64,000 bases of DNA from an uncultured Prevotellaceae bacterium (GTDB taxonomy: Bacteria > Bacteroidota > Bacteroidia > Bacteroidales > Bacteroidaceae). The notes under the pieces were generated by a model, which had not been told where the DNA came from, ran no database searches, and saw only the letters and a list, made by a program, of their open reading frames with translations. The position numbers were made by a program, and so were the translations under genes. Location of the stretch: positions 16,162-80,161 of the forward strand of contig CACYRS010000006.1 in the NCBI GenBank assembly GCA_902776935.1, written 5' to 3'. Of this stretch, positions 42,662-51,329 are shown one piece after another (the stretch's first letter is position 1; each line of letters starts with the position of its first letter).

Positions 42662-43456
42662 TTAAAATACCGGAAGGGTGAGCAGTTGGTACATGATTGT
42701 AAGGGCCATGCGCCTGTGACCTTCGTCGTTAGGATGAAGACGGTCGTCGGTGGCACTCTTGAAGAACTGGGCATGCTCGTCCATAAGGGGATAGAGGCCG
42801 CTGAGGGCATTGAGGTCTATCACCGGCACTGCCCAGAGATTGCCCGCCTCCTTGACTGACTGCACGTAGGCATCGACATACTCCCCACAGATATTGGTAT
42901 AGTCTTCGCGTGGCTGCCAGTTGGTGTCGCTGCGATAGAACTCAGCGCGGTGGATAGGAGTCATCAGAACAATCTGCTTGGTGGGGTACAGACGCTTCAC
43001 ATAGTCCAGGGCCTTGTTGATTCTGCCACGGTAGGTGGAATCGCTCATCACGGGATAGCGATGGATGCGGTCTACCATGTGCTTCGGCTCATGAATGCCC
43101 GCCATCACTTGTTCTTTCTTCTCAACGAACCACTCTCCGATGGGGATACCGGCATTGAAATCATTGGTGCCGATAAAGATGATGATGGCATCGACACTGT
43201 CGCCATGCTCGGTATGAAGCTTGTCGGCCTGGCGTGGGATGTCGTTCCACTGTCGGCCACTGACACCATAGACGTATGGCTCTATCTGAAGCCAGTCGTT
43301 GAGGAATCCCCAGTATTTTATCTTCGAGCCGCTGTTGCGGGGGTCGGTGATAGAGTCACCGAGATAAGCAACACGTTTTCCCTGCCAGGGGTGAATCTGG
43401 GCATTTGCCATTATCACACAACACAGGATGGATATTATCGTTGCGATCTTCTTCAT
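42662..43456 (-). CDS. secreted SGNH/GDSL-type esterase
   Basis: 264 residues. A signal peptide (IATIISILCCVIMANAQ) leads to the nucleophile block VAYLGDSITDPRN (Ser35). The oxyanion block is FIGTNDFNAG and the C-terminal Asp/His pair is in DDRLHPNDEGHRRMA. It should remove acyl groups from a carbohydrate or lipid outside the cytoplasm. The substrate is not evident. It is the last gene of the ilvE-to-mrp operon, 12 bases after mrp. Confidence 0.85.
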   Translation of the reverse strand: MKKIATIISILCCVIMANAQIHPWQGKRVAYLGDSITDPRNSGSKIKYWGFLNDWLQIEPYVYGVSGRQWNDIPRQADKLHTEHGDSVDAIIIFIGTNDFNAGIPIGEWFVEKKEQVMAGIHEPKHMVDRIHRYPVMSDSTYRGRINKALDYVKRLYPTKQIVLMTPIHRAEFYRSDTNWQPREDYTNICGEYVDAYVQSVKEAGNLWAVPVIDLNALSGLYPLMDEHAQFFKSATDDRLHPNDEGHRRMALTIMYQLLTLPVF

Positions 43457-43468
43457 ATACCTTATTAT

Positions 43469-44599
43469 TTATTTCATTCCTACAATCTTCGTCTTCGGCT
43501 GTTCCTTGTTACGGCGGTTGACAACGGTGACTACTGCCTGGGCGAGGTTGATGAAGGCCAGACCTGTGGCGGTATCGCTGCTGAGGGCGGCTGGACTGCC
43601 AGCATCGCCGTTCTCACAGATGCTCTGAACGAGGGGTATCTGGGCAAGCAGGGGGACATTCATCTCCTCTGCCAGATTCTTACAACCTTCCTTGCCAAAG
43701 ATGTAGTATTTGTTCTCGGGCAGCTCGGCAGGGGTGAACCATGCCATATTCTCTATCAGTCCGAGGATGGGCACATTGACCTTATCATTACGATACATGT
43801 CGATACCCTTGCGAGCATCGGCAAGTGCCACCTGCTGAGGGGTAGACACGATGACGGCTCCGGTGATGGGCAGTGTCTGTAATAGGGTGAGGTGGATATC
43901 GCTGGTGCCTGGAGGGGTGTCGAGGATGAAGTAGTCGAGCTCGCCCCAGTCGGCATCGGCGATGAGCTGCTTCAATGCACTCGTGGCCATGCCTCCACGC
44001 CAGAGAGTGGCGGTGGTGGGGGATACGAAGAAACCGATGCTGAGGAGTTTGACTCCGTATTTCTCGATGGGACAGATAAGGTCGCGCCCGTCTTTCTTTA
44101 CAGCGTATGGGCGCTCATCTTCTACATCAAACATCTTTGGCATCGAGGGTCCGAAGATATCGGTATCCAGAAGGCCTACCTTATAACCCAGTCGTGCAAG
44201 GGCGATGGCGAGATTGGCTGAGACGGTGCTCTTGCCAACGCCTCCCTTGCCGCTGCTGACGGCGATGATATTCTTTACTCCCGGGAGCATCTGACCGACC
44301 TCAGGACGGGGGGCAGACTTGAACTCCGTGGCAATCTCTACTTCGACCAGGTCATCACCGAGTTTCTTACAGTGATACTTGATGGCTGCCTCGGCAGACT
44401 TTACTGTGGATTTGAGGAAGGGGTCGGTGTCGCGGGGGAACTCCAGCACTACCTTTACCTTCCATGGTTCGCCTAGTGACGATGGTGCCGACACCACGGG
44501 GGTATCGGCAACCATCTCACTGTCTATAAGATTCTTTTTTGTACCGGCATAAGTGACTGTTGCCAGTGCATCAATGATAATTTGCGGATATAATGTCAT
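43469..44599 (-). CDS. Mrp/ApbC family iron-sulfur carrier ATPase
   Basis: 376 residues. An N-terminal MIP18-like domain (about 1-95) precedes the deviant P-loop AVSSGKGGVGKSTVSANLAI (about 113-132). IDTDIFGPSMPKMF-like (LLDTDIFGPSMPKMFDVED), YFILDTPPGTSDIHLTL and ENMAWFTP follow, all Mrp signatures. It loads and delivers iron-sulfur clusters. The gene lies 3 bases after the LRR gene and 12 before the esterase. Confidence 0.93.
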   Translation of the reverse strand: MTLYPQIIIDALATVTYAGTKKNLIDSEMVADTPVVSAPSSLGEPWKVKVVLEFPRDTDPFLKSTVKSAEAAIKYHCKKLGDDLVEVEIATEFKSAPRPEVGQMLPGVKNIIAVSSGKGGVGKSTVSANLAIALARLGYKVGLLDTDIFGPSMPKMFDVEDERPYAVKKDGRDLICPIEKYGVKLLSIGFFVSPTTATLWRGGMATSALKQLIADADWGELDYFILDTPPGTSDIHLTLLQTLPITGAVIVSTPQQVALADARKGIDMYRNDKVNVPILGLIENMAWFTPAELPENKYYIFGKEGCKNLAEEMNVPLLAQIPLVQSICENGDAGSPAALSSDTATGLAFINLAQAVVTVVNRRNKEQPKTKIVGMK

Positions 44600-44602
44600 G
44601 AC

Positions 44603-46330
44603 TTATTGTTTTTCCTTAAGAACGTAGACCTTCACCCAGTCCTTGTTGGCCATATAAAGGGGCTTTGTGCTTTTGGGGAGCCAGAAGGAACAGCTTACCA
44701 CGTCCTTGAATGTGCTTCTGGAGATGGCTGGGGGAGCAGCGCTGTTGAGGATGACATCGCGAAGTGAAGGACACTTGGCGAAGGCTGAGCCACCGATCTT
44801 CTTCAGGGCTACGGAGAGCTCTACCTTGGCGAGCATGGTACACTCGTAGAAGGCATCGCTGCCGATGCTGGTGACAGCCACGGGGAGCTTGATGCTCTGG
44901 AGCATGCTGCACTTCTCGAAGGCATCATCACCGATGGTGGTGAGGGCTGCAGGCAACTCGATGCTCTCCAGAGAGGTACACTCCTGGAAGGCCTTGGTGT
45001 CGATCTTCTTCACTGAGGTGGGAAGGGTGATCCTGCGTAGGGCATTGCACTTGTAGAAGGTCTTGGAGTCGATCTCCTGAACGAATCCGTTGACGGCTAC
45101 GCTGTCGAGAGTGGCACAACCCTCGAAGGCACTGCTGCCGATCTTCTTAACCATGTTGGGGATGACAACTCTCTGCAGACTGGTGCAGCTCTTGAAGGCT
45201 TCGGAACCGATCTTCGTAAGAGAGGTGGGGAACTCGAACTCCGCCAGACTCTGACACTTCTCGAAGGCGCTGCTTTCAATCTCCTTGATGGTTGCGGGGA
45301 GAGTGATAGAGGTAAGGCTGGTGCATCCGAAGAAGGTGTTGGAGTTGATCTCATCAAGGCTGCCCTCGATATTTACTGTTGCGATGGCAGAACAGTTCTT
45401 GAAGGCTCCACTGCCGAGTTTAGAGAGTTTCTCGATGGTAACGGCTGTGAGACTCTTACACTCCTCGAAGGCATTGCTGCCTATCTTCTGGAGATTGGTC
45501 ATGTCGATCTTCTCAAGGGTATTACAACCCTCGAAAGCTGAGTTGCCTATCTCCTCTGTATTCTCTGGAAGGGCTATCTCCTTGAGACTCTTACATCCAC
45601 GGAAGGCATCGCTGCCGATAGACTTAAGATCGTCGGGCAGGGAGATGCTGGTAAGGCTCTCGCAATTGCGGAATGTCTCGTTGCCCAGCTTCTTCAAGCT
45701 GCCCTTGATGCTTACGCTGCTAAGCGACTTACAGCCGTTGAAAATCTGATTGCCTATCTCCTTGACATTCTCAGGAATCTCGATGCTCTTCAGAGCCTTG
45801 CAGTCTTCGAAGGCCTCGCTGCCGATGACTGTGACATCGCTTGGGATGCTTATTGCACCAAGACTCTCACAGCCCTGGAAGGCCTGGCTCTCAATCTCTA
45901 CAACACTGCTTGGAATGTCTATTGAAGGCAGTGACTTACAGTCTTCGAAACAGTTCTTGCTGATGTTTGTGATATGGGGCGGGAGTACTACCTTCAACAG
46001 TTTCTCTGCTCCAGAGAAAAGGCTGTTGGGCAGTTTTGTTGTTGCTTCGGCTGCCTTTCCCTCAGTGAACACAGCCTCGGAGAGGTCTACCGAAATAACA
46101 ACAACCTCGCCTTTCTTCTCGTTGGCCTTGGTGCGGCATACTATCTGTTTGAGGAACTTGATGTCGGAGCTGTTCAGCGGACCGCTGATCTTCAGTTCGG
46201 AGATCTTGAATTTCTCACTGCTCTCAATCTGTTTTGAGAGTTGACCTACGGCGTCGACCGTAACATTCTTTGACTGTGCTGAAACGAGCAATGGCATTGC
46301 GGCCAGCACTAAGGTAAGTAGTTGTTTCAT
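44603..46330 (-). CDS. BspA-like leucine-rich repeat protein
   Basis: 575 residues. A signal peptide (LLTLVLAAMPLLVSAQ) is followed by about 90 residues of divergent sequence and then some 18 Treponema-type LRRs of 22-23 residues (GSEAFEDCKALKSIEIPENV pattern). The C-terminus (PPAISRSTFKDVVSCSFWLP; WVKVYVLKEKQ) is the usual BspA end. It lacks the GVYIxNGKK secretion tail of the other surface proteins. BspA-type repeats often bind host or partner proteins. Its place in a compact housekeeping operon with trmB and mrp is unusual. The repeats also create long antisense frames, which are not genes. Confidence 0.85.
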   Translation of the reverse strand: MKQLLTLVLAAMPLLVSAQSKNVTVDAVGQLSKQIESSEKFKISELKISGPLNSSDIKFLKQIVCRTKANEKKGEVVVISVDLSEAVFTEGKAAEATTKLPNSLFSGAEKLLKVVLPPHITNISKNCFEDCKSLPSIDIPSSVVEIESQAFQGCESLGAISIPSDVTVIGSEAFEDCKALKSIEIPENVKEIGNQIFNGCKSLSSVSIKGSLKKLGNETFRNCESLTSISLPDDLKSIGSDAFRGCKSLKEIALPENTEEIGNSAFEGCNTLEKIDMTNLQKIGSNAFEECKSLTAVTIEKLSKLGSGAFKNCSAIATVNIEGSLDEINSNTFFGCTSLTSITLPATIKEIESSAFEKCQSLAEFEFPTSLTKIGSEAFKSCTSLQRVVIPNMVKKIGSSAFEGCATLDSVAVNGFVQEIDSKTFYKCNALRRITLPTSVKKIDTKAFQECTSLESIELPAALTTIGDDAFEKCSMLQSIKLPVAVTSIGSDAFYECTMLAKVELSVALKKIGGSAFAKCPSLRDVILNSAAPPAISRSTFKDVVSCSFWLPKSTKPLYMANKDWVKVYVLKEKQ

Positions 46331-46364
46331 AAAATATTTTTATTTTTTATTTTGTATTTTTTAT
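46327..46364. repeat. A+T heptad repeat between trmB and the LRR gene
   Basis: ATTTTTT, ATTTTGT, ATTTTTT, ATTT within the 30-base spacer. Same type as 39146-39182. Confidence 0.65.
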
Positions 46365-47212
46365 TTCGCCTTATCCAAGCTGCTGCGTTTCGACCTGTGA
46401 TACGAACGGTAATCATCCAGCTCTATCTCCACGTCGGGCTCTTCGAGGGCTCCCGTGCGAGGGAGTTGCCACTTCATGTACTTGATGTTGAGGCCCCGGG
46501 CTATCCACATTGATTCGTAGTAAGTCCGGATAGAGAGGAGTTTAGAGTTTAGAGTGTAGAGTGTAGAGTTTGCTACCGCTGCAGATTCTGATTCAGATGG
46601 CTTCTGCGGAGCGGTAGCAAACTCTAAACTCTCAGTTCTACACTCTACACTATTATAAAGATCCTCGGTCTTAAAGATTACAGGGAGGGAGTTCTTCTCT
46701 ACCATATACGAGGTATAGGTAAAGAGGAAGTTGGAGTCGGTCTTGAGGTGGATGATGCCGCCATCGACGAGGAACTTACGATATCGCTCCATGAAGTAGG
46801 TGGAGGTGAGACGCTTACGTGGATTCTTCATCTGGGGGTCAGAGAAGGTGAGCCATACCTCATGTACCTCATCCTGAGAGAAGAACCGTTCGATGATCTC
46901 GATGTTCGTGCGGAGGAAGGCCACATTCTTCAGCCCTTCCTTGATGGCCTGTGTGGCACCTGTCCACATACGGGCTCCCTTGATGTCGACACCGATGAAA
47001 TTCATGTCGGGGTAGAGCTTTGCCAGTTCTACGGTATACTCTCCCTTGCCACAGCCGAGCTCAAGCACGATGGGATTATCATTATGAAAATACTGCTCGT
47101 GCCAGTGCCCCTGCATCTCAAAGGGCACATGTTCCACTACCGAATAAGGGTACTGGAACACGTTCTCATAGGTCTCCATGTCGGCGAATTTCGCCAGCTT
47201 GCCTTTTCCCAT
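46361..47212 (-). CDS. trmB: tRNA (guanine-N7-)-methyltransferase
   Basis: 283 residues against about 240 for E. coli TrmB. It makes m7G46 in t[23 protein letters not shown] is the SAM site, followed by [15 protein letters not shown] and the family motif [18 protein letters not shown]. The extra length is a stretch of about 45 residues (about 186-230, from NSVECRTES through [11 protein letters not shown]) encoded by the heptad repeat/hairpin module at 46538-46650. The C-terminal [14 protein letters not shown] then resumes the normal fold. The start abuts the end of the DUF975 gene. Confidence 0.92.
   Translation of the reverse strand: MGKGKLAKFADMETYENVFQYPYSVVEHVPFEMQGHWHEQYFHNDNPIVLELGCGKGEYTVELAKLYPDMNFIGVDIKGARMWTGATQAIKEGLKNVAFLRTNIEIIERFFSQDEVHEVWLTFSDPQMKNPRKRLTSTYFMERYRKFLVDGGIIHLKTDSNFLFTYTSYMVEKNSLPVIFKTEDLYNSVECRTESLEFATAPQKPSESESAAVANSTLYTLNSKLLSIRTYYESMWIARGLNIKYMKWQLPRTGALEEPDVEIELDDYRSYHRSKRSSLDKAK
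46538..46650. repeat. heptad repeat module with 22-bp hairpin inside trmB
   Basis: Left side GAGTTTA, GAGTTTA, GAGTGTA, GAGTGTA, GAGTTTG leads into TAGAGTTTGCTACCGCTGCA (from 46564). The right arm TCTGCGGAGCGGTAGCAAAC (from 46603) pairs with it, leaving a two-base bulge and a 17-base loop. Outward heptads AACTCTA, AACTCTC, AGTTCTA, CACTCTA follow. All of it is translated in frame. Confidence 0.85.
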
Positions 47213-47830
47213 TTACATTCCTTTTTCTGCTTTCAGATCCTCATAGCAGTGAGCCAGGGCTGTCTGCATATATGGGTAAAGGAACAGCATTCCGATACCG
47301 AGAGTGAATATGCTCAGGATGATCCATCCCAAGAAACTCAGGAAAAGCAATACGAGGGCACCTTTGTGACCATCAGTCATCTCCCAGCTCTTCTTCATCG
47401 CGTCGACGGCACTGATCTCCTTGTCATCTTTGAGGATAAAGCCTGTCATTACGAGACCTGAACCAATGATGATGCCAGGGATGATGAGCAGTATCATACC
47501 GATGCCCATGGCGAGATTTACCAGAAATTCTGCCAGGAAGATGCGGATGAAGTCCTTATAACCGTCGAAAAGACGCTCATAGTCTGTATTGTCATTACGG
47601 ATGAGGTTGAGGAAATAAACTACGAAACCCCAGCCGAGAGGCAGACAGAGAAGAGTCAAGATGCCCTGAGTGCTGTAACTCATCACCAGGTTGTTGCCCA
47701 TAGGAGTGGTTACTGTCCAACTGACACCCATACTGAGGATCAGGAAGATGAGTGTTGCTATGGCTGTTTTGCCCCAGTTGCCCTCAAGACTGGCGAGGGC
47801 ACGGTTCTTATAATCTTGATTCGTTCCCAT
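47213..47830 (-). CDS. DUF975-type multi-pass membrane protein
   Basis: 205 residues from ATG 47830. An opening YKNRALASLEGNWGKTAIAT is followed by about five hydrophobic segments. LLCLPLGWGFVVYFLNLIRN, IIPGIIIGSGLVMTGFILKD and KKSWEMTDGHKGALVLLFLS match DUF975 signatures I recall. Function is unknown. The start at 47830 is preferred over an earlier ATG because it opens with the family start and leaves a 2-base gap to ilvE. It is followed with no gap by trmB. Confidence 0.75.
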   Translation of the reverse strand: MGTNQDYKNRALASLEGNWGKTAIATLIFLILSMGVSWTVTTPMGNNLVMSYSTQGILTLLCLPLGWGFVVYFLNLIRNDNTDYERLFDGYKDFIRIFLAEFLVNLAMGIGMILLIIPGIIIGSGLVMTGFILKDDKEISAVDAMKKSWEMTDGHKGALVLLFLSFLGWIILSIFTLGIGMLFLYPYMQTALAHCYEDLKAEKGM

Positions 47831-47832
47831 AA

Positions 47833-48849
47833 CTACTCTATCACTACAGTGGTCCAACCATGCTTGTCCTCGATCTCACCATACTGGATGCCTCGGAGGG
47901 TGTCGAAGAGCTTCTTAGACATCGGGCCTGGCTTCTCACCGAATGAGTAACGCTTGCCGGTATCGAGATCGTCGATATATGAGATTGGTGAGATAACGGC
48001 TGCTGTACCGCATGCACCTGCCTCCTCGAAGGTCTCGAGCTCCTCCTCAGGAATAGGACGACGCTCTACCTTCATGCCCAGATCCTCGGCTACCTGCATC
48101 AGGCTCTTGTTGGTGATAGAGGGCAGGATAGAGGTTGACTTTGGAGTAACATAGGTGTTGTCCTTGATACCGAAGAAGTTGGCAGCACCACACTCGTCCA
48201 TGTACTTCTTCTCCTTAGCATCGAGGTAGAACTCACAGGCATAACCCTTCTCGTGAGCCAGATTGTTGGCGAAGAGAGAGGCAGCGTAGTTACCACCTAC
48301 CTTATACTTTCCTGTGCCGAGAGGGGCAGAGCGGTCGTAATCACGGATGATAACGTAAGGATTGCTTGAGAAACCACCCTTGAAGTATGGGCCTACTGGT
48401 GTAACGAAGATCAGGAAGCAGTACTCCTTGGCGGGGTGAACACCCACCTGGGCACTGGTACCGATGAGCAGCGGACGGATATAGAGTGTAGCTCCGCTCT
48501 CGTAGGTAGGAATCCACTCCTGGTTGAGACGAACCACCTTCTTTACCATCTCACAGAACAGCTCTGTGCTTACCTCAGGCATCATGATACCACGGCATGT
48601 AGACTGCAGACGGGCTGCATTCTCCTCCATGCGGAACACACGAACCTTGCCGTCAGGACAGCGATAGGCCTTCAAACCCTCGAAAGCCTCCTGGCCGTAG
48701 TGCAGACAGGTGGCTGCCATGTGCAGTTTAAGATACTCGTCGGAACAAACCTCGATTTCTCCCCACTTACCGTCGCGATAGTAGCAACGTACATTGTAGT
48801 CGGTCTTCATATAGCCGAATGACAGACTACCCCAATCTAAATTCTTCAT
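47833..48849 (-). CDS. ilvE: branched-chain amino acid aminotransferase
   Basis: 338 residues, fold-type IV PLP enzyme. It interconverts valine, leucine and isoleucine with their keto acids. LHYGQEAFEGLKAYRCPDGK, FRMEENAARLQSTCRG, the PLP-lysine region GTGKYKVGGNYAASLFAN and EFYLDAKEKKYMDECGAANF are clear family blocks. It is the first gene of a six-gene operon and carries a complete promoter at 48893-48923. Confidence 0.94.
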   Translation of the reverse strand: MKNLDWGSLSFGYMKTDYNVRCYYRDGKWGEIEVCSDEYLKLHMAATCLHYGQEAFEGLKAYRCPDGKVRVFRMEENAARLQSTCRGIMMPEVSTELFCEMVKKVVRLNQEWIPTYESGATLYIRPLLIGTSAQVGVHPAKEYCFLIFVTPVGPYFKGGFSSNPYVIIRDYDRSAPLGTGKYKVGGNYAASLFANNLAHEKGYACEFYLDAKEKKYMDECGAANFFGIKDNTYVTPKSTSILPSITNKSLMQVAEDLGMKVERRPIPEEELETFEEAGACGTAAVISPISYIDDLDTGKRYSFGEKPGPMSKKLFDTLRGIQYGEIEDKHGWTTVVIE

Positions 48850-48892
48850 TGCGTTATTGTCTTTTTAATGTCGTTTTGCGTTTAATTGCTTG

Positions 48893-48923
48893 CAAAAGTA
48901 ATCAAATTATTGCGTTTGAACAA
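48893..48923 (-). promoter_or_regulatory. promoter of the ilvE operon
   Basis: On the minus strand TTG (48921-48923), 20 bases, then TACTTTTG (48893-48900). The leader to the ATG at 48849 is about 40 bases. Confidence 0.7.
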
Positions 48924-48961
48924 CAAAAACGGGTAAAAAGTGTTTTTTTTCTAACCTTTTC

Positions 48962-48992
48962 TTGCTGAATAAAGGAAAAAAGACTACCTTTG
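48962..48992 (+). promoter_or_regulatory. promoter of the beta-barrel gene
   Basis: TTG (48962-48964), 20 bases, then TACCTTTG (48985-48992), 35 bases before ATG 49028. Confidence 0.7.
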
Positions 48993-49027
48993 CAGCAGTT
49001 TTTAACATTATTAAATAATCAAGGAAG

Positions 49028-49780
49028 ATGAAAAAACTACTTTTGATGTCATTGATGGCTGTTGCAATGTCTGCCAATGCCGAGGATAAGAATGAGATCT
49101 TAGTTGATAATGACGATGTTGTTGCAAATGAAGGCGGTATCAAACTCACTAAAGATGACGATAACGACAACTGGTCAATGCACTTTGCCTTAGGTGTTAA
49201 CATCCCTCAAAAGGCTGATGGCTGTAGCTTCGCTCCCTTCCGCTCCTGGGAGTTCAACCTGACACTCCTGCAGTATGACTACACTCCAAAGAAGTCAAAG
49301 ACAACTCTCTCTGCAGGTCTGGGATTCAACTGGCGTGCTTATACTCTGAGCGGACATAATAACTGTTTTGTTAAAGGCGGAGATTATGTTGGCATAATGG
49401 ATGTTAAAAGTGCCTATAAGACATTTGCATCAGCTGTGGGTGATGGCAGTAATTTAGAGAATCTGTCCTCTAACATCAGCACTACAGCTATCTCAATGCC
49501 TCTGCTTATCAAGCAGCGTTTCAGCAAGAGCTTTGCAATCTCACTGGGTGCTCAGCTGAACTGGAATTTCTATAGTCGCATCCACAACTACTATGAGGTG
49601 GGTGACGACGATGTGGATACATATACCAAGAAGATCGGACAACGTCCTTTCACTGTCGACGTGCTGGGTATCCTGCACTTCGGTAAACTCGGTGTTTACT
49701 GCAAGTACTCTCCAATGAGCGTCCTGAAGAAGGATCGCGGTGTGGAGTTCAAGTCATTCGCAGCAGGTATCTACTTCTAA
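49028..49780 (+). CDS. small outer-membrane beta-barrel protein
   Basis: 250 residues. A signal peptide (MKKLLLMSLMAVAMSANA) is followed by an acidic linker (VDNDDVVANEGG, KDDDNDN). Amphipathic beta strands then run to the end: WSMHFALGVNIPQ, FRSWEFNLTLLQYDYTPKKS, TTLSAGLGFNWRAYTL, FAISLGAQLNWNFYS, VYCKYSPMSVL and a final FKSFAAGIYF with terminal Phe. This fits an 8-10 stranded barrel of the PorT/OMP_b-brl kind. Function is unknown. It stands alone with its own promoter and runs convergent into xseB with a 3-base gap and no visible hairpin. Confidence 0.72.
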   Translation: MKKLLLMSLMAVAMSANAEDKNEILVDNDDVVANEGGIKLTKDDDNDNWSMHFALGVNIPQKADGCSFAPFRSWEFNLTLLQYDYTPKKSKTTLSAGLGFNWRAYTLSGHNNCFVKGGDYVGIMDVKSAYKTFASAVGDGSNLENLSSNISTTAISMPLLIKQRFSKSFAISLGAQLNWNFYSRIHNYYEVGDDDVDTYTKKIGQRPFTVDVLGILHFGKLGVYCKYSPMSVLKKDRGVEFKSFAAGIYF

Positions 49781-49783
49781 GCC

Positions 49784-49987
49784 TTACTCGCGTTCGGCCT
49801 GAATCTTTGAGATTTCCGATTCTGTCTTGGTCAGTTTGTCCTTGCAGAACTTGATAAGTCGCTGTGCAGTCTTGAGCTGCACAGCGATTTCGTCTATGCT
49901 GTACTCATCGTTCTCCATCTTACGGACGATGTCCTGAAGCTCAGCGAAGGCTTCTTCGTATTTCTGTTCTTTTGACTCTTTAGACAT
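49784..49987 (-). CDS. xseB: exodeoxyribonuclease VII small subunit
   Basis: 67 residues from the ATG at 49987. YEEAFAELQDIVRKMENDEY and the following SIDEIAVQLKTAQRLIKFCK and LTKTESEISKIQ segments match XseB. It joins XseA to degrade single-stranded DNA. An ATG six codons upstream (50005) begins with the same Met-Ser-Lys and is an alternative. Longer starts would run into xseA. Confidence 0.88.
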   Translation of the reverse strand: MSKESKEQKYEEAFAELQDIVRKMENDEYSIDEIAVQLKTAQRLIKFCKDKLTKTESEISKIQAERE

Positions 49988-50018
49988 ATTAATATTTTTA
50001 GACATAATGACATAAGGA

Positions 50019-51329
50019 TTATTTGACGGTAGACTGGACGGTGCCGTTGGCGAGACGGGTCTCGATGGTGTCACCGGATTGTAATTCGCCTGCATCACGA
50101 ATGGCTTTGCCGTCCTTGAGGGTGATGCTGTAGCCTCGCTTGAGGAGTAGGGAAGGGTCGAGACTCTTGGCCTTCTCCTCTATCAGCTGAAGACGATGCT
50201 GCTCCTTGAGCATGCGACGCTCCAGGACGATGGGGAGACGGGATTCGAGAGTGGAGAGGGTAGAGTTGAGAGTGGAGAGTTTGCTACTGCTGCTGTGGAT
50301 GAGACGGTTGTAGATGATGTCGAGACGGGCCTCCTGACGTACCTTCACGTTTGAGAACAGCCTGGGGAGCAGTTCGGCGATGGCAGCAAACTGTGACTTG
50401 TAATAGGTAAGTTTCTGTTGTGCCAGACGTGCTAACTGATCCTGTGAGTTGTTGAGTGCATTGAGTACTCTCTCCAGATGGTCTATAAGGAATTCGGCAG
50501 CGGCTGTAGGGGTCTTCACTCTCGTATGGGATACCATGTCGAGGATACTCTCGTCTCTGTCATGGCCTATTCCGGTAATAATCGGTAATGGGAAATTCGC
50601 CACATTCTCTGCCAGCGCCAAGGTGTCGAAACCACTCATATCGCTCGTAGCACCTCCACCACGGATAATTACGACACAGTCGAATTTGTAGTTTCTACAC
50701 TCTGAACTATATATCTTTTCTAGTGCGGCGATGATGCTCTGCTCCACCTCTTCGCCCTGCATGATGGCGGGGAAGAGCTGAGTGCGGAACTTAAATCCGT
50801 GGGGATTGCCTGCCAGTTGGCTACAGAAGTCACCATATCCTGCAGCATTCTCACTGGAGATGACAGCGATGTTCTGACAGAAGAGAGGCAGATGAAGCTC
50901 TTTCTGAAGGTCGAAGACACCCTCTTCCTTCAGTTGACGGATAATCTCCTGACGTTTCTTCGCCATGTCTCCCAAAGTGTATGTGGGGTCGATATCAGTA
51001 ACTATCCAAGAGAATCCGAAGGCCTCATGGAACTGAGGATACACCTTAAGCAGTACTTTCATGCCTGCAGAGAGCCGCTGACCTGTGGTACGTTCGAAGT
51101 AGGGGCGTACGAGCATCCATTTCGATGCCCAGCATTTGGCCGAGGCTCTGGCTACGGGGGTGGCTGTCTGAGGGTCTTTCTGGATAAGTTCCATATAGCA
51201 GTGCCCTCTTGTCTCCCTGCATTCCGACAATTCCGCCTCTACCCAATACTCATTGGGCATCTCGTACTCAATAACCTCCTTTACCAGTCTATTGAGCTCG
51301 AATAGCGTCAAATGATTCTCATCTCTCAT
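50019..51329 (-). CDS. xseA: exodeoxyribonuclease VII large subunit
   Basis: 436 residues. The OB-fold N-terminus (TLFELNRLVKEVIEYEMPNE, WVEAELSECRETRGHCYMEL) binds single-stranded DNA. The catalytic part has ISSENAAGYGDFCSQL, VVIIRGGGATSDMSGFDTLA and ITGIGHDRDESILDMVSHTR, followed by VKTPTAAAEFLIDH. A stretch at about 345-362 (SSSSKLSTLNSTLSTLESRL) is encoded by heptad repeats within the coiled-coil region. The ATG overlaps the S8 protease stop (ATGA) and lies in another heptad tract. Confidence 0.94.
   Translation of the reverse strand: MRDENHLTLFELNRLVKEVIEYEMPNEYWVEAELSECRETRGHCYMELIQKDPQTATPVARASAKCWASKWMLVRPYFERTTGQRLSAGMKVLLKVYPQFHEAFGFSWIVTDIDPTYTLGDMAKKRQEIIRQLKEEGVFDLQKELHLPLFCQNIAVISSENAAGYGDFCSQLAGNPHGFKFRTQLFPAIMQGEEVEQSIIAALEKIYSSECRNYKFDCVVIIRGGGATSDMSGFDTLALAENVANFPLPIITGIGHDRDESILDMVSHTRVKTPTAAAEFLIDHLERVLNALNNSQDQLARLAQQKLTYYKSQFAAIAELLPRLFSNVKVRQEARLDIIYNRLIHSSSSKLSTLNSTLSTLESRLPIVLERRMLKEQHRLQLIEEKAKSLDPSLLLKRGYSITLKDGKAIRDAGELQSGDTIETRLANGTVQSTVK
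50245..50296. repeat. heptad repeat module inside xseA, sharing the trmB core
   Basis: GAGAGTG, GAGAGGG, TAGAGTT, GAGAGTG, GAGAGTT then TGCTACTGCTGC. The AGAGTTTGCTACTGCTGC end matches AGAGTTTGCTACCGCTGC in trmB (from 46565). Confidence 0.78.

Noticed and set aside
42950-43882. 310-residue plus-strand frame
   Set aside because: Antisense to the SGNH esterase and mrp, both with intact catalytic motifs. The frame shows no recognisable domain.
45285-46244. Two long plus-strand frames within the LRR gene
   Set aside because: They arise because 69-base LRR units repeat in phase. The minus strand has a signal peptide and LRR consensus.
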